Shown piece after piece: positions 52,868-63,646 of a DNA stretch of 64,000 nucleotides (its first letter is position 1; each line of letters begins with the position of its first letter). The DNA lies in assembly GCF_010111755.1 (NCBI RefSeq), contig NC_088962.1:496001-560000 (forward strand), written 5' to 3'. Source of the stretch: Nakaseomyces glabratus. Its lineage: Eukaryota > Ascomycota > Saccharomycetes > Saccharomycetales > Saccharomycetaceae. The notes beneath the pieces were generated by a model. It saw only the letters and a program-made list of their open reading frames with translations. It had not been told where the DNA came from and made no database searches. The translations under genes were made by a program, and so were the position numbers.

Positions 52868-54127
52868 ATGACTGTTCAATCGCATCCACCTAACCTTATC
52901 TTCGAGGAAGTTTTCGACCCAGAGGTTATCAGATTCACATTACATGTAAACAGTGAAGCCTGGAAGGGTGTATTAACGAATGACGAGTATGTCGATAGAG
53001 AACTTGTACTAGGCTCTAGCGATATTTGCACAAAATACACTTCAGGGTCCGAATATGCTAAGCGTTTTCCAGAATCACATAATTTACTTGGAATTAAGTA
53101 CTTTGTGTTGAAGGATACTTCTTTGCCAAGTACCGACAAGATGTCTCAAATTGTCTCTAGATGCGAGACTTTGAACAGACTAGGTAGTTGTATTACCCCC
53201 AACAGTAAAGGCAAAATTGAGCCCTCTCTCACAATTTGTATTGGTGGTGTTTTTACACCAATTGAGTACAGAGGGAAAGGCTACGCAAAGATAATGATTG
53301 AGAAATTGAATAGCTACTATGATGACATCTATGACAAAGCTAGTACAATTACTCATGAGCTATCTAGAACATTGGTTCGTAACATGGTAATCAATCTGTA
53401 CAGTGAAGTTGGTGAATATTACTCCAAGATGGGCTATGTCAGTAAGCACGTTCCAATTCATGACATTCCAGGACTTGACACATTAAATGAAGAGTACTGT
53501 AAAACTGCGACTGTGACTCCAACAGCTGGAAGAATGTTCAAGTACGATGACTACACTGATATGATCGACTTACAAAGCAAGCAATTCAAGAATTCATTGG
53601 TAAGATTAGCGAAAGATAATCCAGAAGGTTTCACATTCACAGTAGATGCTGACATCGACATCTTCAAGTGGTTCGAAGACCGTGATATTTTCATTTTCAG
53701 CAAGTTACTTGAGAAGAAGAAGTCTCCATTTACCGTTGATGATCTACGGTACGGCTACGCTATTACTGATGGTGAGTATAAAGATGCTCATATTATTTGG
53801 CACCACAGTTGGAATGGAAACGAACTAATCATAACTAAGATCTACATTCCTGAAGATAGACAGCAAAATGCCGATGATATAGCTAAAATCCTATTTGGGG
53901 AAGCCATAAAAGAAGCAAAGAAGTTTGGCTTGACCAAATTAGAATTCTGGGATGAGGAGATTCCCGCAAACAAATTCCCTGAGTTATTTACTGTACTAGA
54001 GAATATGAGTAAGCACGAGTCCAAGACTTTCCTGAGCAACGGATCCTTGAGTGCAGTCAGGCCTCCACATGGTATTCATCCAGAGTTGGTAAGATGGGAT
54101 AACAACACAAAATTCTGCTGGTTTTAG
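52868..54127 (+). CDS. LYC1-like GNAT N-acetyltransferase family protein (YGR111W homologue)
   Basis: 419 residues (S. cerevisiae YGR111W 400). The acetyl-CoA-binding GNAT motif A is visible as CIGGVFTPIEYRGKGYAKIMI (about 120-140), with the RxxGxA pattern in RGKGYA. The C-terminal half has no catalytic motif I recognise but ends with HGIHPELVRWDNNTKFCWF, typical of this family. Relatives of Yarrowia LYC1 acetylate lysine in its catabolism; the function of the S. cerevisiae protein is not established, so I assign only the family. Flanked by CLD1 and SHY1 exactly as in S. cerevisiae. Confidence 0.85.
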   Translation: MTVQSHPPNLIFEEVFDPEVIRFTLHVNSEAWKGVLTNDEYVDRELVLGSSDICTKYTSGSEYAKRFPESHNLLGIKYFVLKDTSLPSTDKMSQIVSRCETLNRLGSCITPNSKGKIEPSLTICIGGVFTPIEYRGKGYAKIMIEKLNSYYDDIYDKASTITHELSRTLVRNMVINLYSEVGEYYSKMGYVSKHVPIHDIPGLDTLNEEYCKTATVTPTAGRMFKYDDYTDMIDLQSKQFKNSLVRLAKDNPEGFTFTVDADIDIFKWFEDRDIFIFSKLLEKKKSPFTVDDLRYGYAITDGEYKDAHIIWHHSWNGNELIITKIYIPEDRQQNADDIAKILFGEAIKEAKKFGLTKLEFWDEEIPANKFPELFTVLENMSKHESKTFLSNGSLSAVRPPHGIHPELVRWDNNTKFCWF

Positions 54128-54531
54128 AACAACATTATCTGTGCTTCACAATTTCTCTTCTGTTTTACGATCCTAATAACATACATGTAAAGTCATTTTA
54201 TATAAATTTATTTATTATTGCAATAATCCCCTTACAACACCTGCAATAACCGAGTTAAGTGCATACTAATGGAACCGATCAGATATTTTGTTATACTAGT
54301 CAATTAATATTATCATTTTAGACGTTATGTAGGATACCTATCCCTCATTTTATTGCTGAAATATGTCAAGAAAACGTATGGGAGTGCTATATTGCTAGTC
54401 ATCTTAGTCCCAACTGCTGAGTCATCCTGATTTTGTTAGAAATATTAATCGCCGCTGTATATCATAGGGTTCAGATCAAGCGTCGAGCCAATCGCTAATT
54501 AGGTCGATACATTTGGTATAAAAGATCAAAG
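54128..54531. other. Intergenic: promoter of SHY1
   Basis: 404 bases, AT-rich. TATAAAAG occurs only 8 bases before the SHY1 ATG, too close to act as its TATA box. No other feature recognised. Confidence 0.6.
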
Positions 54532-55656
54532 ATGGCATTGAGTTTATATCTAAGGATACCTTCGAGAAGGTTCTGCAACTTGTTAAACACATCAGGGCAA
54601 TCCAACTACAGAGTTGTGAATGGGATCAGTCATAAATTGCTGTTATCGAGGGGATTGATTACTTCTACTGTAGACTGGAAGCCCATTAAGACAGAAAAAA
54701 CACCCAATGAGGAATCCCAAAACAAGAGTACACTGGGGAAAAAGATTGCCTTAGGCTTGATGATCGCAATGCCTGTAATTGCGTTTGGACTAGGGACATG
54801 GCAATTGAAGAGATTAGCATGGAAAACACAACTGATAGCGGAATGTGAAACGAAACTTACTTATGACCCCATAAAACTCCCCAAGAATTTTACTGTCGAT
54901 ATGTGCGAAGACTGGGAATATCGTAAAGTTTTATTGAAGGGTAAGTTCTTACATGAACAGGAGATGTTTGTGGGACCTAGAGTTAGAAATGGTCATAAGG
55001 GATATTATCTAATTACACCATTTATCAGAAACGATACTGGGGAAAAATTACTAATCGAAAGAGGGTGGATAGCAGAAGAGAAAGTACCACCTGAGAATAG
55101 AACCCTTCACCATTTATCTATGCCTGAAGGGAACAATGTTGAAGTTGTTTGTTTGATTAGACCACCTAAGGAGAGAGGCAGTTTACAATGGGAGCAAGAG
55201 GATAAGCAGTCGAGGTTATGGCAGGTGGCTGACATTTACGACATGGCTGCAAAAGTGGGCTGTACACCCATCCACTTCCAAGCCCTATACGATATGAAAG
55301 ATCACCATTGGGATACAAACGATGAGCAAAGTACAGCTAGTAATGGTAAGTCATCTTGGAAGTTTTGGCAAAAAAATGAAGCTGATAAACAACCCGTGAA
55401 ACAACCAGTTAAACGGCCAACATTTGAGAAAGAGTTTGACGAATTACAATTTGCCAGAGCAGGTGTACCTATCGGAAAGCAACCAAAAATAGATCTAAGA
55501 AACAATCATTTGCAGTACCTGGTCACTTGGTATGGTCTTTCACTATTAAGTTCTATCTTTTTAATTGTTGCCCTGAGGAAATACAATAAAGGTACTGCCA
55601 TAGCACCAGACCAGTTGAAGAGTGATAAACTAAAGCATGCTAAAAAGTACATGTAA
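54532..55656 (+). CDS. SHY1: SURF1-family cytochrome c oxidase assembly factor Shy1
   Basis: 374 residues (S. cerevisiae Shy1 389). A basic presequence (about 1-45) precedes ITSTVDWKPIKT. Two membrane segments follow: KIALGLMIAMPVIAFGLGTW (about 70-89) and LVTWYGLSLLSSIFLIVAL (about 330-348). The large intermembrane-space loop has the family motifs WEYRKVLLKGKF, LIERGWI and RLWQVADIYDMA. It helps insert heme a into Cox1 in the inner membrane. A Lys/Gln/Pro insert (KQPVKQPVKRP, near 285-295) is low complexity. It lies 4.4 kb downstream of HEM15, but this is a chance of rearrangement rather than an operon. Confidence 0.95.
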   Translation: MALSLYLRIPSRRFCNLLNTSGQSNYRVVNGISHKLLLSRGLITSTVDWKPIKTEKTPNEESQNKSTLGKKIALGLMIAMPVIAFGLGTWQLKRLAWKTQLIAECETKLTYDPIKLPKNFTVDMCEDWEYRKVLLKGKFLHEQEMFVGPRVRNGHKGYYLITPFIRNDTGEKLLIERGWIAEEKVPPENRTLHHLSMPEGNNVEVVCLIRPPKERGSLQWEQEDKQSRLWQVADIYDMAAKVGCTPIHFQALYDMKDHHWDTNDEQSTASNGKSSWKFWQKNEADKQPVKQPVKRPTFEKEFDELQFARAGVPIGKQPKIDLRNNHLQYLVTWYGLSLLSSIFLIVALRKYNKGTAIAPDQLKSDKLKHAKKYM

Positions 55657-56092
55657 AAGAGGTAATTTTCCAAGTCCGAACAAATTTCTTGGTTTTCTTT
55701 CAATCATATTATGTAAATAGAGCTCTTTCCCAGAGAGAGTAATTATGAGAAAGTTTGGGAAAACGAAACCGCCATCTCTCAATATAAATTAGATATTCAA
55801 TCAAATAAAATGGAATAATAGATGTGTACTCTTATTAAGAAGAATCATCCTATAGACTTCTTAACTACTGGTTACAAGCTCGTATGTCACTATATACTGC
55901 ATTTACCACATTTTCGCAGTAATAGAAGAGCGCAAATAAACAAATAAGGTCACAATCGCCATGGTTATGGCATCTTTTTACAGATGGTTAAAGTATTGTA
56001 CAATATTTGCGTTGGATTTGACAATAACTATTGTTAAATAGTTCCTCACTACCTATCTCTGAGAGTTGTAATTGCGAGGGTAGATTGGTGAT
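55657..56092. other. Intergenic: promoter of DAM1
   Basis: 436 bases between tandem genes, AT-rich, with no recognised cell-cycle element, TATA box or RNA gene. Confidence 0.55.
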
Positions 56093-57016
56093 ATGAGTCA
56101 AGATATTAGAAAAGAAGATGGTGTGCGATCTGCAACGGAATATAAGTTGTCGATGAGTAGCAACCCTGGATCTCGGAGATCCTCTATGGCAGATGCTGAG
56201 TCATTTAATGACGATAATATGGTCCTGAAGAATGATGTTCTCAGGGAATATTTGCTGCCACAGATCAAAGATCTTACTGACTCTGTGGTTACCTTGGACA
56301 GCAATATGACGCGACTTAACTTCATTCATGATAATCTAGTTGATCTGAATGAATCTTTTGGTTCCCTATTATACGGTTTGATGTGTAATTCGTGGTGTGT
56401 TGAGTTCCCTAATGCGCCAACACGGTTTGATAAGGAGATTAGGTTAATGAATGAAATCGAAGAATTAAGTGCAGAGAAAAGTAAACTGAAGAGCCGATTA
56501 AATTCACTAAGAGAAAAGCCAAATGCACAAACGTCAGATGAGAAGATGAAGAAGCCTAGCGGTATAAGCCAACCTATCTTTCAAAAACCAAATGTAAGAA
56601 GACCAAGAAATGCACTCAATGACGAAAACTTGCACAAATTTAACAGGGAAAACCCACCAGTCTACGATGATAAAAGAGAAGCGGATGAGGACACCAATAG
56701 TGAGGCATCATTTGTTTCAAATCCTGCTAACAGTAAAGATATGCAGCTATTTGCAAATGGCAGTTCCAATAACGATCCAAAGAGTCGACTAAGAAGAAAA
56801 TCAATTCTGCACACGATACGTAATAGCATTGCTTCAACTTCAGACGCATATGATAGGAAGAAACAACAAGGTATACAGATGGGAAGAGTATCGTTGGGTG
56901 GTGGTGCCGCAAGAGTGGTGAGCGGCAGAAATATGTTTGAGCAACAGCGCACTACGAGACACTCAACCACTGGCATACCGAACAGGGTAGTGAAAAAGAG
57001 GCCGCCTTTCAAGTGA
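56093..57016 (+). CDS. DAM1: DASH/Dam1 complex subunit Dam1
   Basis: 307 residues (S. cerevisiae Dam1 343). The Dam1 domain is at about 45-110 (NDVLREYLLPQIKDL, FIHDNLVDLNESFGSLLYG, NSWCVEFPNAP). The C-terminal half is basic and disordered, as needed for microtubule and Ndc80 contacts. Aurora B/Ipl1-type sites ([RK]x[ST][ILV]) are visible at RRSSM near residue 23-27 and RRKSIL and IRNSIA near 235-250. It couples kinetochores to depolymerising microtubule ends. Next to SPT6 as in S. cerevisiae. Confidence 0.92.
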   Translation: MSQDIRKEDGVRSATEYKLSMSSNPGSRRSSMADAESFNDDNMVLKNDVLREYLLPQIKDLTDSVVTLDSNMTRLNFIHDNLVDLNESFGSLLYGLMCNSWCVEFPNAPTRFDKEIRLMNEIEELSAEKSKLKSRLNSLREKPNAQTSDEKMKKPSGISQPIFQKPNVRRPRNALNDENLHKFNRENPPVYDDKREADEDTNSEASFVSNPANSKDMQLFANGSSNNDPKSRLRRKSILHTIRNSIASTSDAYDRKKQQGIQMGRVSLGGGAARVVSGRNMFEQQRTTRHSTTGIPNRVVKKRPPFK

Positions 57017-57699
57017 GATATATATATGAGAACATGCCAATTGCAGTAAGACAAGTACATTGGCATTTAATATAGCATCTCTAAGAAAAGGTACACACAA
57101 CAAAAAAAAGAAATGAACCCTCCCTTTCATAAATACTGGACTTGTATCAGAATAGGGATGGAAATTGTAATATTATAATTTGCATAGGATTGAAGCTAAT
57201 ATATTATTTAGATACTGACCAATATACTATTAAGCATTAGTTAAACTTCATGTATGAGCAAGACATACCTTGTTCTTTCATGTATCACTGTAAATATGTC
57301 GCTAGTGTTCTAATAGCCGGGTAAATATTTTGACAAAATTTGTCTTTTAAAGAAAGAAAAAAAATGCTGGAAAGTTGGAAAACAAGGCCCAATATCAAGC
57401 TCAAATTTATATACTATTGACTGTATTGAATTCCGACTATATATCAGTTTTTTTGTTGGAGGATTGATAAGGCGCAAGAACTCGATAGCTTTGTTCTGAA
57501 ATTGAGACTGTTCTTTCATTGATTCCCGAAAGAATTGGTGATTTTGATTCAGTTTTCTTGCTCAGATCTTTTTTGTTCGACGGTTATTTCCAACATAGCT
57601 GTAAGGAAAATAAGAAAGGAGATAATCTACAGCAATTCCAATTCCTCGATAGTTTGCTAACATAAACCCAGAGAGAATTATTTGGCTAGTTGGAGGAGC
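57017..57699. other. Intergenic: DAM1 3' region and SPT6 promoter
   Basis: 683 bases. A Reb1-type site (CGGGTAA) is at 57318-57324. S. cerevisiae has two dubious frames (YGR114C, YGR115C) in this interval; nothing here looks coding. Confidence 0.6.
57318..57324 (+). promoter_or_regulatory. Reb1-like site upstream of SPT6
   Basis: CGGGTAA matches the Reb1 core (TTACCCG on the other strand), 376 bases upstream of the SPT6 ATG. Reb1 acts as a nucleosome barrier and in transcription termination, so it could serve either the end of DAM1 or the SPT6 promoter. Confidence 0.5.
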
Positions 57700-60600
57700 A
57701 TGAGTGACCAAGAGAGCGCCTCTCTGAGAGAGGAAAAGAATGAAATAATCAATGGCATGGGTTCAGGAGCTCCAAGTGATGAAGAAGAAGGAGAAGATGT
57801 CTTTGATTCATCGGAAGAAGAGGAGGAGGACGATGAAGATGAAGCTAGAAAGATTAGTGAAGGTTTTATTGTAAATGATGAAGACGAAGATGAGGATGAG
57901 GATGACGAAAATGTAGCTGACAAAAAGAAAAAGAGGAGACATAAGAGAAGGGCAAGAGAAGAAGAGGATGATAGGCTTTCTGAGGATGATTTGGACCTGT
58001 TAATGGAAAATGCTGGTGTCAAACGCCCTACCACTGAAGGTTCGAGTGGAGGAAAACTAAAAAGATTGAAAAGAGTAGGAGATGAAGTTGAATCTGGCGC
58101 TGCAGATAGAGAGCAAGAATCTAGTCAAGAGAAAGAATCATCACGTTTGAATGACTTCTTCTCTGATGATGAAGATGAGGAGCCATATGATGAAGAAAAT
58201 CGTGAAAGATCTAGAGGTTCTCGTGAATACGATAGAGGTGAATCGAATCATCAAGGTGATAACCGTAAATCAGGTATGTTAGACGAGTTAGATGACTTCA
58301 TTGAAGAAGATGAATTCTCCGATGAGGATGAGGAAACCCGTCAACAGAGGTTGCTCGAGAGAAAAATGATGAGAGAGCAAAGAATGAAAGCTCCAACTAA
58401 GATCACAGGTCTTTCATCTGATAAGATTGATGAAATGTACGACGTTTTTGGTGACGGCCATGATTATGATTGGGCGCTAGAAATCGAAAATGAGGAGCTT
58501 GAAGGTGGTGATATCAATGAACAGTCTGAGGAATTTGATGAGGAAACAGGAATGACCAAGAGTTCAAAGAAGAAAATCAGTTTACAAGATATCTATGATT
58601 TACAAGATCTGAAAAAAAACTTGATGACTGATGAAGATATGCTAATCCGTAAAACAGATATACCTGAAAGGTATCAAGAACTAAGATCAGGCCTAGTAAA
58701 TCATGGTAATTTAAGTGATAACGACCAAGAACTTGAGAAGAATTGGATAAGTGAGAAAATTGCTGTTGACAAGAATTTCTCTGCTGATTATGATCTTACT
58801 GAGTTTAAGGAAGCTGTAGGAAACGCAATCAAGTTTATTACTAAGGAAAACCTTGAAGTTCCATTCATATATGCTTACCGTAGGAACTACATTTCTTCTA
58901 GAGAACGTGATGGTTTTCTTCTAACTGAGGACGACTTATGGGAGATTGTTCACCTTGATATTGAGTTCCAAAGTATTATCAATAAGAGAGATTATGTGAA
59001 GAGATTTTACAGCGAGCTTGGTATTAGTGACCCTCTTGTTGACGAGTACTTTAAAAATCAAAGTACTGGATCTGTTGCAGAGTTAAATTCCTTACAAGAT
59101 ATCTATAATTATCTTGAATTTAAATATGCACAGGAGATTAATGACAACTTGCAAAAGGAATCTGATAAATCGGGAAAGAAGCATTTGAAAAACTCCAATT
59201 ATGAGAAATTTAAGAGTAGCGCTTTGTACAAAGTTATCGAAGCAGTAGGAGTTTCAGCAGATCAAATTGGTAACAATATTAGCTCTCAGCATCAAATTCA
59301 CATCCCTAAGGACCATGAAGCTTTGAAACCACTGGAACTTATTGAACTGGTTTTGAATGAGAATGCCGGTGATCTTCAAGTATTTCTGTCGAACATTAAG
59401 TTGGCAATGGATACGATACAGAAGTATTACTCTTGGGAAATTTCAAAGAACACCAAAGTGAGAGAAAAAGTGAGAGCCGATTTTTACAGATATTATTTGG
59501 TTGATGTAGTTTTAACTACTAAAGGTAAGAGGGAAATTCAAAGAGGTTCTCTTTATGAGGATATAAAATATGCAATTAACAGAACGCCTCTGCATTTCCG
59601 TCGTGAACCGGAAATTTTCTTGAAGATGTTGGAAGCTGAGTCATTGAATTTGATGACTTTAAAACTTCATATGTCCTCTCAAAAACAATATGTTGACCAT
59701 TTATTCCAAATTGCATTAGAAACAACGAACACTTCTGATCTCGCCATCGAGTGGAACAACTTCCGTAAAGCTGCCTTTACACAAGCTATTGAAAAAATCT
59801 TCAATGACATTGCTCAAGAAATCAAGGATGATTTAGAAAAAACATGTCAAAAGCTAGTCTGCAAAGTTGTTCGCCATAAATTTATGACTAAACTAGATCA
59901 AGCGCCTTATGTTCCAGATTTGAAAGATCCAAAACTACCAAAAATTTTGACACTAACCTGTGGTCAAGGTAGATTTGGCTCTGATGCTATTATAGCGGCT
60001 TATGTCAACCGGAAGGGCGAATTCGTAAGAGATTTCAAGATTACTGAAAATCCGTTTGATAGGTCTAATCCAGATAAATTCGAAGAAGTATTCGAAGATA
60101 TTGTTCAAACATGTCAAATTACTGCAATTGGTATTAATGGTCCTAACCCTAAAACTCAAAAATTATTTAAAAAACTTATCGAAGTTATTCATAAGAAGAA
60201 TTTGGTTGACTCAAAAGGAACACACATACCAATAATATATGTTGAGGATGAGATCGCTATTAGATATCAAAACTCTGAGAGGGCCGCTCAGGAATTCCCT
60301 AACAAACCACCATACGTTAAGTACTGTATTGCACTGGCAAGGTACATGCACTCACCTTTAATGGAATACGCTAACCTGTCTCCAGAAGAGTTAAAATCAC
60401 TTTCTATACATCCTTTCCAATCGTTTTTATCTCCAGAGTACTTGAACAGAGCCATAGAAACAGCATTTGTAGATATCGTTAATTTGGTTGGTGTCGAAGT
60501 GAATAAGGCCACAGATAACTCATATTATGCTTCGGTTTTAAGATTTGTGTCAGGTTTTGGTAAGCGTAAGGCTATTGATTTCCTTGAATCACTACAGAGA

Positions 60601-62049
60601 CTAAATGAGCCACTTTTAGCCCGTCAGCAATTAATTACTCATAACATTCTTCATAAGGTCATTTTCATGAATTCGGCAGGTTTCTTGTATATATCATGGA
60701 GTAAGAAGAGGCAGAGATATGAGGATCTAGAGCATGATCAGCTTGATAGTACTAGAATTCATCCCGAAGATTATCACTTAGCTACCAAGGTTGCTGCAGA
60801 TGCATTAGAATATGATCCAGATACAATTGCAGAAAAGGAAGAAAATGGCACAATGAGTGAATTCATTGAGTTCTTGCGTGAGGATCCAAATCGTAGGAGT
60901 AAATTAGAATCTTTGAACTTAGAATCATACGCTGAAGAGTTAGAAAAGAATACTGGACAAAGGAAGCTGAATAATTTAAACACTATTGTCTTGGAATTAC
61001 TAGATGGATTCGAAGAGCTAAGAAATGATTTCCATATTATGCAAAGCGAAGAAGTTTTCAGCTCATTGACTGGTGAAACTGATAAAACATTATTCAAGGG
61101 TTGCGTTATACCAGTCAGGGTGGAGAGATTCTGGCATAATGATATTGTCTGTGTCACTAACTCGGAGGTGGAATGTATTGTTAATGCACAAAGACATTTG
61201 GGTGCTCAAGTACGCAGGCCTCCAAATGAAATTTATGAGTTGAATAAAACTTACCCAGCAAAGGTTATTTTCATTGATTATCCAAACATTACTGCTGAAG
61301 TATCTTTACTTGAGCATGATGTCAAGAATGAATATAATCCATTGACGTACAGTAAAGATCCGGCTATCTGGGACTTGAAGCAAGAATTGGAGGACTCTGA
61401 AGAAGAAAAGAAGGTAACTATGGCAGAATCAAGAGCTAAGAGAACACATAGAGTTATCAACCATCCATACTACTTCCCATTCAATGGTAAGCAAGCCGAG
61501 GATTATTTGAGAAGTAAAGAAAGGGGTGATTTCGTCATCAGACAATCGAGTAGGGGTGATGATCATTTGGCTATTACTTGGAAACTTGATAAAGACTTGT
61601 TCCAGCATGTTGATATTCAAGAACTGGAAAAGGAAAATCCACTTGCCCTGGGTAAAGTCTTGGTTGTCGAAGGCCAAAGATACCACGATCTCGATCAAAT
61701 TATCGTTGAATATTTACAAAACAAGATTAGACTACTGAACGAGCTAACCTCTAATGAAAAGTTCAAGGCAGGTACCAAGAAGGAAGTAGTTAAGTTTATT
61801 GAGGATTACTCAAAGGTTAACCCAAAGAAATCAGTCTACTACTTCAGCTTGAACTATGAGAATCCAGGCTGGTTCTACTTGATCTTCAAGTTGAACGCAG
61901 AGAGTAAGTTATACATTTGGAATGTCAAACTAACCCACACTGGTTTCTTCTTGGTCAACTATAACTATCCAACTGTCATCCAACTGTGTAATGGTTTCAA
62001 GACGTTGTTGAAATCAAGCAATACAAGAAACAGATCAGGTTACAGATAA
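57700..62049 (+). CDS. SPT6: Transcription elongation factor and histone chaperone Spt6
   Basis: 1449 residues from the ATG at 57700 (S. cerevisiae Spt6 1451). The N-terminal ~250 residues are very acidic (long Asp/Glu runs) and bind histones and Spn1. A Tex-like core follows, with a YqgF-like domain from about 747 and a helix-hairpin-helix [17 protein letters not shown] (about 947-963). The S1 domain is at about 1132-1200. Tandem SH2 domains lie near 1250-1440, with the phosphate-binding Arg in GDFVIRQSS. It travels with Pol II through the phosphorylated linker of Rpb1. A TTG 18 bases upstream is in frame but the ATG gives MSDQESAS. Confidence 0.97.
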   Translation: MSDQESASLREEKNEIINGMGSGAPSDEEEGEDVFDSSEEEEEDDEDEARKISEGFIVNDEDEDEDEDDENVADKKKKRRHKRRAREEEDDRLSEDDLDLLMENAGVKRPTTEGSSGGKLKRLKRVGDEVESGAADREQESSQEKESSRLNDFFSDDEDEEPYDEENRERSRGSREYDRGESNHQGDNRKSGMLDELDDFIEEDEFSDEDEETRQQRLLERKMMREQRMKAPTKITGLSSDKIDEMYDVFGDGHDYDWALEIENEELEGGDINEQSEEFDEETGMTKSSKKKISLQDIYDLQDLKKNLMTDEDMLIRKTDIPERYQELRSGLVNHGNLSDNDQELEKNWISEKIAVDKNFSADYDLTEFKEAVGNAIKFITKENLEVPFIYAYRRNYISSRERDGFLLTEDDLWEIVHLDIEFQSIINKRDYVKRFYSELGISDPLVDEYFKNQSTGSVAELNSLQDIYNYLEFKYAQEINDNLQKESDKSGKKHLKNSNYEKFKSSALYKVIEAVGVSADQIGNNISSQHQIHIPKDHEALKPLELIELVLNENAGDLQVFLSNIKLAMDTIQKYYSWEISKNTKVREKVRADFYRYYLVDVVLTTKGKREIQRGSLYEDIKYAINRTPLHFRREPEIFLKMLEAESLNLMTLKLHMSSQKQYVDHLFQIALETTNTSDLAIEWNNFRKAAFTQAIEKIFNDIAQEIKDDLEKTCQKLVCKVVRHKFMTKLDQAPYVPDLKDPKLPKILTLTCGQGRFGSDAIIAAYVNRKGEFVRDFKITENPFDRSNPDKFEEVFEDIVQTCQITAIGINGPNPKTQKLFKKLIEVIHKKNLVDSKGTHIPIIYVEDEIAIRYQNSERAAQEFPNKPPYVKYCIALARYMHSPLMEYANLSPEELKSLSIHPFQSFLSPEYLNRAIETAFVDIVNLVGVEVNKATDNSYYASVLRFVSGFGKRKAIDFLESLQRLNEPLLARQQLITHNILHKVIFMNSAGFLYISWSKKRQRYEDLEHDQLDSTRIHPEDYHLATKVAADALEYDPDTIAEKEENGTMSEFIEFLREDPNRRSKLESLNLESYAEELEKNTGQRKLNNLNTIVLELLDGFEELRNDFHIMQSEEVFSSLTGETDKTLFKGCVIPVRVERFWHNDIVCVTNSEVECIVNAQRHLGAQVRRPPNEIYELNKTYPAKVIFIDYPNITAEVSLLEHDVKNEYNPLTYSKDPAIWDLKQELEDSEEEKKVTMAESRAKRTHRVINHPYYFPFNGKQAEDYLRSKERGDFVIRQSSRGDDHLAITWKLDKDLFQHVDIQELEKENPLALGKVLVVEGQRYHDLDQIIVEYLQNKIRLLNELTSNEKFKAGTKKEVVKFIEDYSKVNPKKSVYYFSLNYENPGWFYLIFKLNAESKLYIWNVKLTHTGFFLVNYNYPTVIQLCNGFKTLLKSSNTRNRSGYR

Positions 62050-62620
62050 TTTTAAAATTTCTTTTAAATTTCGCTTTTCCTATTTCCCCATCAGCTGGAA
62101 GACTAAAATCTAACAGCTTGTAATATAGAAACACTCATTCCCTTTTTCTTTAAGTAAAAAAAAACTATATATTAATACATTACCATTTGTGATAACGATA
62201 TGCCAATTTCCATTGCTCAAGTGATACCAGCTCTAAGAGATACTATCACTCTTGGAAGAAATGTACACGTCGTATGATGGTATCTCTAGATTTTCAGCAA
62301 TTTGCAAGCAGCTTGAAACTTTCCTGCGTCGCCCCACCAGGGAAGCCTATGATTGCATAAATGAGCAAGATAGTACCTGAATGGGAGGCCACTAGTTTGG
62401 GTCTTCAGTAGCTTACCAACAATAAAGTAACATCTGGGCGCTTAATATCTCGTTAGTGTGACTGGTTTTGTTTTTAAGAGGTACAAGTTTTGGTAGTTTA
62501 TTGTTTCGGAGAAGTATCTGAAGAAGAGACAAGACTTGCTTGAAGGCAAAAGACGAATTAGTTAAAAATATAAGAGATTTGTTGTAAATCAGGAACTAGA
62601 CTGATAGATAAAAGAAAAGG
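62050..62620. other. Intergenic: SPT6 3' region and SCD6 promoter, with hairpins
   Basis: 571 bases between tandem genes and a synteny breakpoint (YGR116W to YPR129W). It contains two strong stem-loops in 62236-62361 (separate entry). TATATATTAA near 62166 could be a promoter element. No coding frame. Confidence 0.6.
62236..62364 (+). ncRNA. Candidate structured RNA (H/ACA-like hairpins), strand uncertain
   Basis: Hairpin 1: arms 62236-62248 and 62275-62287 pair over 13 positions with a single G-U, around a 26-base loop. Hairpin 2: upper stem 62319-62326 with 62338-62345 (8 pairs, one G-U, 11-base loop). Its lower stem is 62301-62307 with 62353-62361 (7 pairs, 2-base bulge), leaving an 11/7-base internal loop. 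That layout and the following AAATGA (62359-62364, ANANNA type) resemble an H/ACA snoRNA arm. I recognise no known snoRNA and see no certain ACA box at the right distance, so this is a candidate only. Confidence 0.3.
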
Positions 62621-63646
62621 ATGTCTCAATATTTTGGTAAGACCATTTCGTTGATCTCTGTCACTGATAACAGGTATGTCGGTTTGTTACAGAACATTGA
62701 CTCTGAAAAGGGTACTGTTACTTTGAATGAGGTGCGCTGTTTTGGTACTGAGGGTCGTAAGAACTGGGGTCCCGATGAGGTTTACCCAAATCCTACTGTC
62801 TACCAATCGGTTAAGTTCAACGGTAACGATGTGAAGGATTTGAGCATCTTAGAAGTTAAATTGCATGAAGTTCAGCCTGTTATGCCGCCACCACATGTGT
62901 TACAACAGCAGCAACAGCAGCAAGTTGAGCCTAACTCAAATGCAAATGAGGGTTCCTTCCCGGCTCAGACACCATCTGACCAAGCCCCTGTTCCACAACA
63001 ACAGGCACAACAGGCACCTAAGCCTGATGTACCAGCTGCTGTGTCAGGATATGGTGTCTATGCACCATCAGCTTCTGATAGCACTGCTGTTGGTACAGCA
63101 ACATTTAGTGACAGCATTGCTTCCTCGACTCAATCTGGTAATGCTAATTCTGATGACTTCAACAAATCATCTCAAGGTTCCAGACAGCAACATAGAAAGC
63201 CATCTCATCAGCATGCTGCCCCACATAAAGTTGAAATCCCAGACAGTGACTTTGATTTTGCAACCAACAATGCCAAATTCAGTAAGACTGAAGAAGAAGT
63301 TCTTGAAGAAAAACCTGAGTTGCCTGACCAAGATAAATTTTACGACAAGAAGTCATCCTTCTTCGATTCTATATCCACATCCGCTGAGGAAAATACAAAT
63401 ATGAGATGGAGTGAAGAGAAGGAACTAAATTTGGACACATTTGGCCAAGCTTCAGTAAGACCTAGATTCCAGAACGGCAGAGGTGGTAGAGGTGGTAGAG
63501 GTAGAGGTAGAGGTCGCGGCAGAGGGCGCGGCAGAGGAGGTAGAGGTTCTTTCAATAATTACGGTCACGATAATTATCAAAACCGCCAGCATTTCAACCA
63601 ATTCCAGGCTGCCTCAAATGCTCATAATGAGAAATTGGAATTTTAA
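62621..63646 (+). CDS. SCD6: LSm14/RAP55 family translational repressor Scd6
   Basis: 341 residues (S. cerevisiae Scd6 349). LSm domain at about 1-85 ([21 protein letters not shown]). A Gln/Pro-rich linker with a seven-Gln run follows near 95-101. The FDF box is at about 209-220 ([12 protein letters not shown]), the FFD motif ([10 protein letters not shown]) near 243-252 and TFG near 272-279. The C-terminal RGG-type Arg/Gly array is at about 285-310. It binds eIF4G and decapping factors (Dcp2, Edc3 pathway, Dhh1) and moves mRNAs to P-bodies. In S. cerevisiae it is on chromosome XVI, so the junction with SPT6 is a rearrangement. Confidence 0.95.
   Translation: MSQYFGKTISLISVTDNRYVGLLQNIDSEKGTVTLNEVRCFGTEGRKNWGPDEVYPNPTVYQSVKFNGNDVKDLSILEVKLHEVQPVMPPPHVLQQQQQQQVEPNSNANEGSFPAQTPSDQAPVPQQQAQQAPKPDVPAAVSGYGVYAPSASDSTAVGTATFSDSIASSTQSGNANSDDFNKSSQGSRQQHRKPSHQHAAPHKVEIPDSDFDFATNNAKFSKTEEEVLEEKPELPDQDKFYDKKSSFFDSISTSAEENTNMRWSEEKELNLDTFGQASVRPRFQNGRGGRGGRGRGRGRGRGRGRGGRGSFNNYGHDNYQNRQHFNQFQAASNAHNEKLEF

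Noticed and set aside
54517..54524. TATAAAAG just before SHY1
   Set aside because: It is only 8 bases from the ATG. The N-terminus encoded from that ATG looks like a proper presequence matching the family, so it cannot be that gene's TATA box.
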